From NCBI GenBank assembly GCA_019244185.1, contig JAFATB010000025.1, positions 248,001 to 312,000 of the forward strand: DNA of 64,000 bases, in the 5' to 3' direction. This DNA comes from Acidobacteriota bacterium. GTDB lineage: Bacteria; Acidobacteriota; Thermoanaerobaculia; Gp7-AA8. The translations under genes and the position numbers were made by a program. Below, one piece after another: positions 1-10,720 of this stretch. Numbering within the stretch: position 1 is the stretch's first letter; each line of letters begins with the position of its first letter. The notes under the pieces are model-generated. The model was not told where the DNA came from. It did not search any database and was given only the letters and a program-made list of their open reading frames with translations.

Positions 1-837
1 CAGCGCGACGCCGCTCTGCGCCTCGATGCGATACGGCGCGAGCACGACGTCGCACGCGGCAAAGTACGTCGCAATCTCCGCGTCGGGGATGAAGCGGAAC
101 TCGAGGCGGACGTTCGCGAGGCCGCGCGCGAGCTCGCGATACTCCTCCTCCCCTTTCCACCACGCCTCGCCCGCGACGACGAGCGTGACCTCCGTCTGCA
201 GCTGACGCCACGCGCGCAGCGCGAGATCGAGTCCTTTGAACGGGCGCACGTGGCCGAAGAAAAGCGCCACGTTGCCGGAGAGTCCGAGCTGCCGCCGCGC
301 GTCGTCGCGCGACGGAATCGCGCCGCCGAGCTCGTGCACGGGAAGGAACGTCGCCACGATCGGACGCGGCGTGCGCTTCGCGGCGTCGGCCGCCTCGCTC
401 CGCGCGTGCACGACGAGCACGTCGCCGCGGCGCAGCACGCGATTGGTGAGGAAGCGCTTCCACGCCGCCGGCTCCTTGTCGCCGATGTTGTGACACTGCA
501 AAACGACGCGCGTCGATTTCGGCAGAAACAGGAGCAGCGTCAGGTACGGCAGCGCCCAGACCCAGATCCACCAGACCAGGATCACCGCGTCGGGACGCTC
601 GCGCCGCAGCAGCAGCGCGGTGCGTAGCCACGTCAGCGGATTGACGATGTCAAGGAGAAAGCGCGCGTTCGCGCGCGGCAGCGTCGGATCGACGTCGTCG
701 CCGCCGGGATAGAGAAACTTCGGGAACTGGCGCTTGAACGAGATCACGTCGCACTGCAGCTCGCGAGCGAGTTGGGTCGTGCAGTACGCGATGCCGGCGC
801 GATACGGAAAGACCGGCCCGATGAGAACGGTCTTCAC
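1..837 (-). CDS. Glycosyltransferase family 4, 3' end cut by window edge
   Basis: Likely transfers a sugar from an activated donor to a surface glycan or lipid-linked acceptor in the cytoplasm. The GTG start at 837 overlaps the TGA of the upstream radical SAM gene (GTGA), and 279 codons stay open to base 1. The N-terminus has the nucleotide-binding-fold opening GPVFPYRAGIA. Near residue 197 is FGHVRPFKGLDLALRA, typical of the hinge into the second Rossmann domain. Close to the edge is DVVLAPYRIEAQSG, the donor-site region of GT4 enzymes. About 80-100 C-terminal residues probably lie outside the window. Family call is firm; donor and acceptor are unknown. Translational coupling to the radical SAM gene suggests a shared glycan pathway. 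Confidence 0.8.
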   Translation of the reverse strand, partial: MKTVLIGPVFPYRAGIAYCTTQLARELQCDVISFKRQFPKFLYPGGDDVDPTLPRANARFLLDIVNPLTWLRTALLLRRERPDAVILVWWIWVWALPYLTLLLFLPKSTRVVLQCHNIGDKEPAAWKRFLTNRVLRRGDVLVVHARSEAADAAKRTPRPIVATFLPVHELGGAIPSRDDARRQLGLSGNVALFFGHVRPFKGLDLALRAWRQLQTEVTLVVAGEAWWKGEEEYRELARGLANVRLEFRFIPDAEIATYFAACDVVLAPYRIEAQSGVAL

Positions 838-1916
838 GCCGCCGAGAGGAAGTTTACGACCGTCGACGCGAGATACGCGCCCCACGTGCGCACGTCGAAC
901 ACGAGCGACGACGACATGAAGCAGGAGTGCGTGCAGTGGCACTCCTTCGCGCGGATGGCGCGGCGCTGCTCGTCGGCCGCGTCCGAGAACCAGAGTTGGT
1001 CCCAGTCATAGCCGGTGTCGCGCACGTTGCCGACCGCATCGCGCAGCTCGCACATGCGCACTTCGCCGCGCGCGTCGAGGACGCCCGAGACGCGCCCCGC
1101 GTGGCACGGGCGCACCTGCGTCTCCTGCTCGAGCACGGCCAGCTCCATCTTGCGCGAGTACACCTTCACGAACTTCAGGAACCCGTCGTAGTTGCGGTAG
1201 CCGCTCCAGTACTCCTCGAGCTTCGGCAGCAGCTCGCGGTAACGCTCCGTCGTGATCGGCTGGATGTTCTTGTCCGGCTGATCGCCGCGCAGCATCTCGA
1301 ACGAATGGAACGACACTTCCGAAAAATCGCGCCGGACGCCGTCGAACATTACGTCGAGATCGTCGGCGTTGTACGTGCACAGACACGTGTGCACGTTCAC
1401 GGTGAGATTCGGGTACTTCGCGCGCAGCGGCATGAGCTGCGCGTAGGTCTTCTTCGCCTTCTCGTAGTTGTTCGGCACGCCGCGGATCCAGTCGTGCTTC
1501 TCGCCGATGTGATCGATCGACAGATTGACGACGATCTGCGTGTTCGGGCAGCGCTGCAGCGTCGACTCGACCTGCCGCGCGATGAGATCGCTCGTGATCG
1601 CGCCGGTGGGGATGGTGATCTGCTTGACGTGGTTGTTCGTCGAGAGGAACTCGCACAGCTCCGGCAGATCGCGCCGCAGGAACGGCTCGCCGCCCGACAT
1701 CACGATGAAGAGCAGATCGCCCATCGACGAGAGCGTCTTCTTCAGCTCGTCGAGCGAGAGCTCGTGCTCTTTGTTCTTGCGCAGCTGTTCCCAGTTGAAG
1801 CAGGTGCGGCAGAACGAGTTGCAGTCGTAGGTCAGGCCGAGGATGAGATAGACCGGGCGCATGCCCCGCTTGTCGACGAGGTAGCGCAGGTACGGCAGCT
1901 TGTCGGAGAACTTCAT
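834..1916 (-). CDS. Radical SAM protein with SPASM-like C-terminal cysteines
   Basis: A 360-residue radical SAM enzyme. The cluster-binding motif C-x3-C-x2-C is at residues 32-39 (CNSFCRTC), followed by GGEP at 75-78, which contacts the SAM methionine. The C-terminal third holds further cysteines (RPCHAGR, RMCEL, KECHCTHSC), so a second Fe-S cluster of SPASM type is likely. The start at 1916 gives MKFSDKLPYLRYL. Its stop overlaps the GTG of a GT4 glycosyltransferase, so the two are probably one transcript. Radical SAM proteins in glycan loci often modify sugars or lipids, but the substrate cannot be read from sequence. Function beyond the superfamily is inference. Confidence 0.85.
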   Translation of the reverse strand: MKFSDKLPYLRYLVDKRGMRPVYLILGLTYDCNSFCRTCFNWEQLRKNKEHELSLDELKKTLSSMGDLLFIVMSGGEPFLRRDLPELCEFLSTNNHVKQITIPTGAITSDLIARQVESTLQRCPNTQIVVNLSIDHIGEKHDWIRGVPNNYEKAKKTYAQLMPLRAKYPNLTVNVHTCLCTYNADDLDVMFDGVRRDFSEVSFHSFEMLRGDQPDKNIQPITTERYRELLPKLEEYWSGYRNYDGFLKFVKVYSRKMELAVLEQETQVRPCHAGRVSGVLDARGEVRMCELRDAVGNVRDTGYDWDQLWFSDAADEQRRAIRAKECHCTHSCFMSSSLVFDVRTWGAYLASTVVNFLSAA

Positions 1917-1960
1917 CGCGCGTCCGTGTCGCTCAACCTGTGGTAAGTGTAGGCAATTCC

Positions 1961-2494
1961 ATGCGTAAGCTCATCGCATATCTCGCCATCAGCGCCGACG
2001 GATTCATCGCCCGCGCGGACCACGACGTGGCATGGCTGCCGTCGCCGGAAGGCGATCAGGACTATGGCATCCGCACGTTCTACGATTCGATCGACGCCGT
2101 GGTCATGGGGCGCGCGACGTGGGAAGTCGGACGCAAGCTCGGCCAGGAGTTCTATCCCGGCCGCAAGAACTACGTCGTCTCGCGCACCGCGGAGTCGACC
2201 GAACACGTCGAAGTCGTCCGCGATCTCGACGCGCTCGTCGCGAAGTTCCGGTCCGAGCCGGGCAAAGACATCTGGATCGTCGGCGGCGCGCAAGTCTTCG
2301 GCGCGCTGGCCGACATGGGCGAGCTCGACGAGTTGCAGATGCACATCGTCCCGACGCTGATCGGCGACGGCATTCCGCTGCTCGCGCCGCGCATCCGCCA
2401 GATTGCGATGGAGCTCATCGACTCGAAGTCGTATCCCGACGGCGTCGTCCAAGTGCGCTACCGGCTCCCGCGACGATCCCCAGCCAGTACGTGA
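1961..2494 (+). CDS. Dihydrofolate reductase family protein (RibD C-terminal type)
   Basis: A 177-residue protein of the RibD_C/DHFR-like fold that probably binds NADPH. Recognisable features are the opening strand and loop RKLIAYLAISADGFIA, GRATWEVG near residue 50, and DIWIVGGAQVFG near 105, the cofactor-binding glycine pair. The ATG at 1961 is preferred over an in-frame start at 1940 because it places the conserved N-terminal strand correctly. These stand-alone YyaP/YwjB-like proteins are of unknown substrate; riboflavin or folate synthesis should not be assumed. The last 80 bases overlap the 3' end of the convergent GT2 gene on the other strand. Confidence 0.85.
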   Translation: MRKLIAYLAISADGFIARADHDVAWLPSPEGDQDYGIRTFYDSIDAVVMGRATWEVGRKLGQEFYPGRKNYVVSRTAESTEHVEVVRDLDALVAKFRSEPGKDIWIVGGAQVFGALADMGELDELQMHIVPTLIGDGIPLLAPRIRQIAMELIDSKSYPDGVVQVRYRLPRRSPAST

Positions 2495-3377
2495 GATGGT
2501 GCGCCGCGAACGCGAGCGGCAGCAGCGGCCACCAGCGCATCGGCAGCCGCGTTGCGCGCGCGCCGAGCACGAACGTCAGCGCGTAATACGGCAGCGCGGC
2601 CAGCGGCGCGAGCACAATCGCGAGGAACCCCGCGACGAGGAACGCCGCGATTTTCGGATTGCGGCGATGCGCGCGCGAGCCGCCGACGAGCAGCTGTCCC
2701 GTCTTCACGCGATAGCGCCAGCGCTGGCGTAAGTACGGGCCGGGAAACGCGCGGCGGCGATGCACGACGCGCACGTGCTCGCTGTAGACGACGCGGCCGC
2801 GTTCCATCAGCGTCTCGATGAGACGCGTGTCTTCGCCGATGTAGCCGATCGACTCGTCGAAGCCGGTGAATGCGCTTCTGCGCACGAAGAGATTCACCAG
2901 CGCGACATCGCTCGCATGACGTACATCGAACACGCCTCGGCGGTTCTCGTGCGCCGCGACGCCGCTTCCGATCCACCGCGCGGCGAGCAGCGTATCGGCG
3001 ACGAGCTCGGCCTCGGACGAATCCTCCGGAGCCGGATCGGGGCCGCCGACGGCGAGCACGTCCGGATGCGCGTCGAGGTACGCGCAGGCGTTCGCGAGCC
3101 AGCGCGGATCGGCGCGCGCATCGTCGTCGAGGAACGCCAGCACCTCCCCTGCCGCGATGGAAGCCGCTCGATTTCTTCGAGTTGCGGGATTACGATCCGG
3201 CTCGACGACGTTTCGTACGCGGGTTTCCGGCAGCAATTCCTGCGACAGTTCCAATGGCGCGGCCGAGACCACAATCAGCTCGAACGGGAACGGCGCTTCC
3301 TGACGCAATACCGAGTCGATGGCGCGCTCCGCGTCGCCGCCGACCCGCTCGACCGGCAGGATCACACTGACTTTCAT
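2415..3377 (-). CDS. Glycosyltransferase family 2 with C-terminal membrane anchor
   Basis: A 320-residue GT2 (GT-A fold) enzyme. It opens with MKVSVILPV, has the metal/UDP-binding acidic stretch AFLDDDARADPRWL near residue 95, and the acceptor-side region NLFVRRSAFTGFDESIGYIGEDT. The C-terminus has hydrophobic segments around residues 245-300, so it is membrane-anchored with a cytoplasmic catalytic domain. Start ATG at 3377 is the only position matching the GT2 N-terminus. It lies 3 bases from the start codon of the divergent GT2 gene at 3381. The frame stays open to 4445, but that extension is antisense to the neighbour and unlike a protein. Substrate unknown; the setting suggests surface polysaccharide. 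Confidence 0.83.
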   Translation of the reverse strand: MKVSVILPVERVGGDAERAIDSVLRQEAPFPFELIVVSAAPLELSQELLPETRVRNVVEPDRNPATRRNRAASIAAGEVLAFLDDDARADPRWLANACAYLDAHPDVLAVGGPDPAPEDSSEAELVADTLLAARWIGSGVAAHENRRGVFDVRHASDVALVNLFVRRSAFTGFDESIGYIGEDTRLIETLMERGRVVYSEHVRVVHRRRAFPGPYLRQRWRYRVKTGQLLVGGSRAHRRNPKIAAFLVAGFLAIVLAPLAALPYYALTFVLGARATRLPMRWWPLLPLAFAAHHLTYWLGIVAGAGSALGRRRRDTTSSR

Positions 3378-3380
3378 CGC

Positions 3381-4778
3381 ATGAAGCTCATCATCCAGAT
3401 CCCCGCCTTCAACGAGGAGGCGACGATCGCGCAGGCTCTGCGCGACCTTCCGAAGAAGCTCGACGGCATCACCGCCATCGAGACGCTCGTCATCGACGAC
3501 GGCTCGTCCGACAAGACCGTCGACGCCGCGCGCAAAGCGGGCGCAAATCATATCCTCCAGCTCAAGACGCACCGCGGCCTCTCCGCGGCATTCGTCGCCG
3601 GCATCGACGCCGCGCTGCGCCTCGGCGCGGACATCATCGTCAACACCGACGCCGACAATCAGTACGCGGCCAGCGACCTCGCGCGCCTCGTCACGCCGAT
3701 CGTCAAAGGCGCGGCCGAAGTCGTGATCGGCGACCGCCAGGTCGCGCAGTCGCCGCACATGTCCGCGCTCAAGAAAGCCTTGCAGCGCCTCGGCAGCTGG
3801 GCGGTCGGCAAGGCCTCGGGGCTTTCCGTCGGCGACGTCACCAGCGGCTTCCGCGCGTTCTCGCGCGACGCGGCGATGCAGATCAACGTCTTCAATCCGT
3901 TCACCTACACGCTCGAGACGGTCATCCAGGCCGGCAACCGCAACCTCGGCGTGCAGAGCGTGGCCGTGCGCACGAACGCGCCGACGCGGCCGTCGCGGCT
4001 TTATCGCGGCATGGGGACGTATCTGCGCAAGTCGATCGCGACCATCTTTCGCATCTATACCGTTTATCGGCCACTGAAGACGTTCTTCGCCATCGGCTCG
4101 CTGCTGATGCTCTGCGGCGTCGCACTCGGCGCGCGCTTCCTCGTCTACTTCGCCGAAGGCGATCGCGGCGGCCACGTGCAATCGCTCATCCTCGCGGCGG
4201 TGTTTCTCGTCACCGGCTTTCAGACGTGGCTCATCGCGCTGCTCGCCGATCTCGTGGCCGTGAATCGCAGGCTGACGGAGGACGTGCTCATTCGCGTGAA
4301 ACGCCTCGAGTCGCCGGAACGCGCGACGCGCCGCGATGCGCGTCCGCAGCAGCAGCAACCGCGTGAGCAACAACCGCGCGAGCAGCAACCGCCGCGCGAG
4401 CAACAGCAGCAGCCGCAACGCGACGCGCGTCCGCCGCGACCGCAACGCGAGCCGCGCCGCGAGGCGCCGGCCGCAGCGGCCGCGGAAGCGCAGCCCGCGC
4501 AGGCGCCGACGCAGTGGGTGTGGCTGCTCGACGAGGAGAAGCTCAACGAGCGCGCGAAAGGCGCGTCCGCATCCGCGCCGCCCGCGCCGTCCGCCTCACC
4601 CGCGCCGCCGGCGGAAACCGCCGCGCGCGAGGACGAGGACGACGATGCCGGTGCCGGCGACGACACCGCGCCGTCGCCGAACCCGCGCCGCCGCCGCAGA
4701 CGCCGCGGCGGTGCCCGGCAGCATACGGAACAGCTGCCGGGCAACCGCGGGAAACATCTCGCGGGCGAAGAAGAGTAG
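3381..4778 (+). CDS. GT2 polyprenyl-phosphate glycosyltransferase-like protein with long basic/disordered tail
   Basis: A 465-residue protein. Residues 1-230 are a DPM1-like GT2 domain: IPAFNEEAT at 7-15, VIDDGSSDKT at 37-46, NTDADNQY at 88-95. Two hydrophobic segments follow (about 235-262 and 268-298), as in polyprenyl-phosphate sugar transferases that feed lipid-linked sugars to the membrane. From about residue 314 the last ~150 residues are low complexity: Gln/Arg/Pro repeats (PREQQ units), an Ala/Pro stretch, an acidic patch (AREDEDDDAGAGDD) and an Arg run (PRRRRRRRGGAR). A short ordered-looking piece, TQWVWLLDEEKLNERA, sits inside. The tail is unusual for the family and resembles RNA-binding or scaffold tails. 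Start ATG 3381 matches the family N-terminus. Confidence 0.82.
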   Translation: MKLIIQIPAFNEEATIAQALRDLPKKLDGITAIETLVIDDGSSDKTVDAARKAGANHILQLKTHRGLSAAFVAGIDAALRLGADIIVNTDADNQYAASDLARLVTPIVKGAAEVVIGDRQVAQSPHMSALKKALQRLGSWAVGKASGLSVGDVTSGFRAFSRDAAMQINVFNPFTYTLETVIQAGNRNLGVQSVAVRTNAPTRPSRLYRGMGTYLRKSIATIFRIYTVYRPLKTFFAIGSLLMLCGVALGARFLVYFAEGDRGGHVQSLILAAVFLVTGFQTWLIALLADLVAVNRRLTEDVLIRVKRLESPERATRRDARPQQQQPREQQPREQQPPREQQQQPQRDARPPRPQREPRREAPAAAAAEAQPAQAPTQWVWLLDEEKLNERAKGASASAPPAPSASPAPPAETAAREDEDDDAGAGDDTAPSPNPRRRRRRRGGARQHTEQLPGNRGKHLAGEEE

Positions 4779-4783
4779 CGGCG

Positions 4784-5236
4784 CTACTCCTGCTCGAAAT
4801 CGGCGTTCACGTCGCCGTCTTCGCCGCCTTCATCACCGCCCTCGTCACCACCTTCATCGCCGGGATCGCCCATGTGGCCCGGAGGATCGTTGGTCACGTC
4901 GGGATCGGGTGATTCGTAGGGCTTGCCGTTGTAGATCACCGTCGCGGTGTACGGAAAGACGTGTTTGACTGGGCCGGGGTTTTCATTGGTCTCGACCGAC
5001 ACGTACTTGTTGCCGTTCTGCATCGTCGGCGGCGTACCCGGATAGCCTGGCTCCGACGGCTTGAACACGATGCCGTCGGTCGGCGCGAAGGTCGCGCCCT
5101 TGGTCGACTGGTTGCTGAGAGTCCAGAAGAGCTTCGCGTTTTGCGAATGCGGGACAGGTACCGATTCCGGATCGAACTTCCACTGCGGGTTGCCGTCGTT
5201 GTAAAGAAAGGTCACCTCGATCGAATGATCGGCCAT
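4784..5236 (-). CDS. Hypothetical protein with acidic Gly-Asp-Glu repeat tail
   Basis: Not recognised. A 150-residue protein starting MADHSIEVTF, chosen because a strong Shine-Dalgarno (AGGAGG) sits just before ATG 5236; an upstream in-frame start would read through that site. The body (residues 1-115) looks beta-rich and small-domain-like (KLFWTLSNQSTKGATFAP, YTATVIYNGKPYESPDPDV), vaguely cupredoxin/Ig-like. No signal peptide or membrane segment is visible. The tail has tandem DEGG units followed by EDGDVNADF, a very acidic and perhaps metal-binding end. It lies 23 bases downstream of the Ser/Thr kinase gene on the same strand, so it may be co-transcribed and could be a kinase partner or substrate; that link is inference. 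Confidence 0.7.
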   Translation of the reverse strand: MADHSIEVTFLYNDGNPQWKFDPESVPVPHSQNAKLFWTLSNQSTKGATFAPTDGIVFKPSEPGYPGTPPTMQNGNKYVSVETNENPGPVKHVFPYTATVIYNGKPYESPDPDVTNDPPGHMGDPGDEGGDEGGDEGGEDGDVNADFEQE

Positions 5237-5259
5237 GGGACTACCTCCTCCTTTTTTCC

Positions 5260-7770
<2,511 letters not shown>

Positions 7771-7861
7771 GGCGCGGACCTTCTCCTGCTGCTGATTGGT
7801 GAGACCCGCGGCATTGTAGCGCCTAAAGGAGTCACGCCGGAGGGCGCGTCAGGCGTAGGCC

Positions 7862-7875
7862 GAGGCGTAAGCCTC
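7862..7875 (-). terminator. Small hairpin between hydrolase and kinase genes
   Basis: A perfect 5-bp stem with a 4-base loop (GAGGC GTAA GCCTC) touching the hydrolase stop codon, within a run of related GGC/GCC steps. There is no T tract, so it may be a weak terminator, an mRNA-stabilising stem or chance in GC-rich DNA. Confidence 0.25.
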
Positions 7876-8671
7876 AGGCATAGGCATTGATGAAGTGCGC
7901 GGTGAGCTCGGCCGCGGCAACCAGTGCGAACGGCACGTCGATCAGCGGATGGATCGCATTGAACGTATGTCCCGCGCCGCCGATCATCGCGAACGACGCG
8001 TCGCGGTAGCGCGCCGCGAGCTCGCGCCCTTCCGCCGCGGGCACGCTGTCGTCGTCGCCGCCGTGGATCACCAGCAGCGGCACGCGCAGCAGCTCCGCCG
8101 CCGCGCCGATGTCGAGCCGCGCGCGGTGCGCCTCGTAGTCGTCGAGGATCTTCGTCGACAGGCGCATCACCTGTTTGGTACGCAGGTTGACTACCTCCGT
8201 GTACCCGCGCGTACGCCAGTCGCGTTTCGCCGCCTCGTCCCAGCGGTCCGCGCGGCCGATCGGGCTCCACGCCACGACGCCGCGCAGGCCCGGTACGTCG
8301 CCCGCGCCGAGGATGGCCACGCCGCCGCCGCGCGAATGCCCGAGCAGGAAGGTCGGCAGATGCGGGAGCCGCTGCTGCGCGTACGCGACGACCTTGCGCA
8401 GATCGGCGAGCTGCGTCGAATACGTATCGTCGGCGAAGAGGTCGAGGCGATCGAACGTTTCCGGATCGTCACCGATCCCCGAGCGCGACATGTTGAAGCG
8501 GCAGACCGCGAGCCGGTGCTGCGTCAGCCGGTGCGCGAGCCACGGAAAAAAGCTCCAGTCCTGAAAGCCTTTGAAGCCGTGCACGACGACCACGAGCGCG
8601 CGCGGCGACTCGGCCATCTCGAGAGTGCCGCGGATCGGAAGCCCTTCGTCGGAGTCGATGGTGAATCGCAC
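7874..8671 (-). CDS. Alpha/beta hydrolase (S9/dienelactone-hydrolase-like)
   Basis: A 265-residue cytoplasmic alpha/beta hydrolase. The oxyanion-region HGFKG is at 31-35, the nucleophile elbow GHSRGG at 111-116 (Ser113), a candidate acid in HGGDDDSVP near 195, and the catalytic His in GGAGHTFN near 230. The spacing fits a complete catalytic triad. The overall pattern (LVVVVHGFKGF near the start, SPIGRADRW after the elbow) resembles small acyl-aminoacyl or prolyl-oligopeptidase-like esterases. Substrate unknown. It lies upstream of the kinase on the same strand with a gap of about 100 bases and downstream of ychF with a short gap. No signal peptide. Confidence 0.85.
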   Translation of the reverse strand: MRFTIDSDEGLPIRGTLEMAESPRALVVVVHGFKGFQDWSFFPWLAHRLTQHRLAVCRFNMSRSGIGDDPETFDRLDLFADDTYSTQLADLRKVVAYAQQRLPHLPTFLLGHSRGGGVAILGAGDVPGLRGVVAWSPIGRADRWDEAAKRDWRTRGYTEVVNLRTKQVMRLSTKILDDYEAHRARLDIGAAAELLRVPLLVIHGGDDDSVPAAEGRELAARYRDASFAMIGGAGHTFNAIHPLIDVPFALVAAAELTAHFINAYA

Positions 8672-8694
8672 GGTCGAGACGTTTGCAGCAGGAT

Positions 8695-9789
8695 TCAGAC
8701 GTTGAAGCGGAACAGGATCACGTCCCCATCCTGCACTTCATAATCCTTGCCTTCGCTGCGCATCTTCCCGGCCGCCTTCGCGCCCTGCTCGCCTTTGCAG
8801 GCGATGTAGTCGTCGAAGCCGATCGTCTCCGCGCGGATGAAACCGCGCTCGAAATCGCTGTGGATCTTCCCCGCCGCCTGCGGCGCGCGCGAGCCGCGAT
8901 GGATCGTCCAAGCGCGCGCTTCCTTCGGCCCGGCGGTGAAGAACGTCTCGAGGTCGAGCAGCTTGTACGCGGCGCGCACGAGGACGGCGAGGCCCGGCTC
9001 GTCGAGTCCCATCTCTTTCAGGAAATCGATCCGCTCTTCCGGCGGCAGCTGCGCGATCTGCGCCTCGAGCTCGCCGCAGATGACGACGATTTCCCCGCCC
9101 TTGTCCGCCGCGACACGCCGCAGTTTCTGCAGCAGCGGCGTTTCCTGCCCGAGATCGTTCTCGGCGACGTTCGCGACGTAGAGGACGGGCTTCATCGTGA
9201 TGAGGTTCAGCTCCGCGAGCGCGTCGCGTTCCTCGTCCGAGAGTCCCGCCGCGCGCAGCGGCGTCCCTTTCTCGACTGCCGCGATCGCCTTCGCCAGCGC
9301 CTCGGCTTGCCCCGCGTATTCTTTCTGGCCGACGCGCGCGAGCCGCGAGACGCGCTCGTTGCGCTTCGCCAGCGCATCGAGATCGGCGAGCAGCAGCTCG
9401 GTCTCGATCACTTCGACGTCGCGCTCCGGATCGACCGAGCCTTCGACGTGCACGACGTTCGGATCGTCGAAGCAGCGCACGACGTGGAGGATCGCGTCCG
9501 TCTCACGGATGTTCGCGAGGAACTGATTGCCCAACCCCTCGCCTTTGCTCGCGCCGCGCACGAGGCCGGCGATGTCGACGACTTTGAGATCGGTGAAGAC
9601 GATCTGCTTGCTCTCGGCGAGCTTCGCGATGGTGACGAGGCGCGGATCGTTGACGGGCACGATGCCGACGTTCGGCTCGATCGTGCAGAACGGATAGTTC
9701 GCGCTCTGCGCGCCGGCGGCGGTGAGCGCATTGAAGATCGTCGACTTGCCGACGTTCGGCAGCCCGACGATACCTACGGAGAGACCCAT
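8695..9789 (-). CDS. ychF: Redox-regulated ATPase YchF (Obg-family P-loop NTPase)
   Basis: A 364-residue protein matching YchF end to end (usual length 360-365). P-loop GLPNVGKST at 9-17, NYPFCTIEPNVG switch region near 31-42, DIAGLVRGA as G3, and NVAE in place of NKxD, the change that makes YchF prefer ATP over GTP. A coiled-coil region follows in the middle, and the protein ends in the TGS domain with VILFRFNV. YchF binds ribosomes and acts in translation and stress responses in the cytoplasm. It is followed 74 bases... closely by genes on the same strand and preceded by glucokinase 4 bases upstream, so the run 10720-7874 is probably transcribed together. Confidence 0.97.
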   Translation of the reverse strand: MGLSVGIVGLPNVGKSTIFNALTAAGAQSANYPFCTIEPNVGIVPVNDPRLVTIAKLAESKQIVFTDLKVVDIAGLVRGASKGEGLGNQFLANIRETDAILHVVRCFDDPNVVHVEGSVDPERDVEVIETELLLADLDALAKRNERVSRLARVGQKEYAGQAEALAKAIAAVEKGTPLRAAGLSDEERDALAELNLITMKPVLYVANVAENDLGQETPLLQKLRRVAADKGGEIVVICGELEAQIAQLPPEERIDFLKEMGLDEPGLAVLVRAAYKLLDLETFFTAGPKEARAWTIHRGSRAPQAAGKIHSDFERGFIRAETIGFDDYIACKGEQGAKAAGKMRSEGKDYEVQDGDVILFRFNV

Positions 9790-9793
9790 GCGG

Positions 9794-10720
9794 TTAACTG
9801 CTCCTTCGCGCCTGTTCCAGCGCGCCCAACAGCCCGACCTCTTCGTTGGTGATGAGGTCGACGGGGATGGTTTCCATCAACCCGCGAAACCGTCCTTTAC
9901 GCAGAAAGGCTTCGACGAATTTCCCATCGGTGAACCAGCGCACGTTTTTCGCGGCGATTCCGCCCGCGAGAAACACGCCTCCACGCGCCAGCACGCGCAA
10001 GGCCATGTTCCCCGCCTCGGCACCATAGATGTCGACGAAGATCGTGAACGCGCGCGCCGCACGTTCGTCGCCGGCATCGGCGCGCTCGGCGATCTCGGCG
10101 GGGTCGAGCTCCTCCCCGCCGAGGAACGTAAAGATGTTGACCAAACCCATGCCGGACAGCAGCCGCTCCCAGCTGACATGGCCGCCGTACCGCGCCTGCA
10201 GCGCGAGAAAGAGCCGCGCCTGCTCTTCGTCCTGCGGCGCGAAGTCGGCGTGGCCGCCTTCGGTGGAGATGACGTGATGGATGTTGTGATGCGTCGTGAC
10301 GATGGCCTGCCCGAGACCGGTGCCCGCGCCGAGGATCGCCATCGGCGCGCCGCGGTCGCGCGTGCCGGCATGCAGTGAAAGCAGGTCCTTCTCGCCGAGG
10401 AGCGGCACGCCCATGGCGATGCCGTAGAAATCGTTGATGAGCGCCACGTGCGCGATCGAGAACTGCCGCGCGAGCGCCGCCTCGTCGATCGTCCAGCCGA
10501 CGTTCGTCACTTCCGCGCGCCGCGCGTAGACCGGACCCGCGACGGCGAAACACGCGGAATCGACGGGACCGTGAATGCGGCCGAGAAAGTCGCGCACGAG
10601 GTCGTCGAACGTCGCGAAGGCGCTGCTGTCGTAACGCTCCTCGTGCAGCGTCGAACCGTCCGCCTCGATGCAGCGCAGCAGCGTCTTCGTGCCGCCGACG
10701 TCGCCGCCGAGAAGCCTCAC
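9794..10720 (-). CDS. glk: Glucokinase (ROK-unrelated group A)
   Basis: Phosphorylates glucose to glucose-6-phosphate with ATP in the cytoplasm. The 308-residue product starts at GTG 10720, giving VRLLGGDVGGTKT, the phosphate-binding loop. A longer reading frame to 11266 exists but is antisense-like and overlaps the upstream gene fully. Other landmarks are FAVAGPV near residue 55, GAGTGLGQA near 130, and STEGGHADFAP near 155, the glucose-contacting motif. The GTG overlaps the TGA of the SRPBCC gene (GTGA), so translation is coupled. The phosphoglucomutase at 36709-38355 acts on the product, but the two genes are far apart. Confidence 0.92.
   Translation of the reverse strand: MRLLGGDVGGTKTLLRCIEADGSTLHEERYDSSAFATFDDLVRDFLGRIHGPVDSACFAVAGPVYARRAEVTNVGWTIDEAALARQFSIAHVALINDFYGIAMGVPLLGEKDLLSLHAGTRDRGAPMAILGAGTGLGQAIVTTHHNIHHVISTEGGHADFAPQDEEQARLFLALQARYGGHVSWERLLSGMGLVNIFTFLGGEELDPAEIAERADAGDERAARAFTIFVDIYGAEAGNMALRVLARGGVFLAGGIAAKNVRWFTDGKFVEAFLRKGRFRGLMETIPVDLITNEEVGLLGALEQARRSS

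Noticed and set aside
4330..4400. Gln/Arg codon runs as a possible CRISPR-like or tandem DNA repeat
   Set aside because: Units are short, irregular and in frame within a glycosyltransferase gene; it is a protein low-complexity region. No CRISPR repeats seen anywhere in the window.
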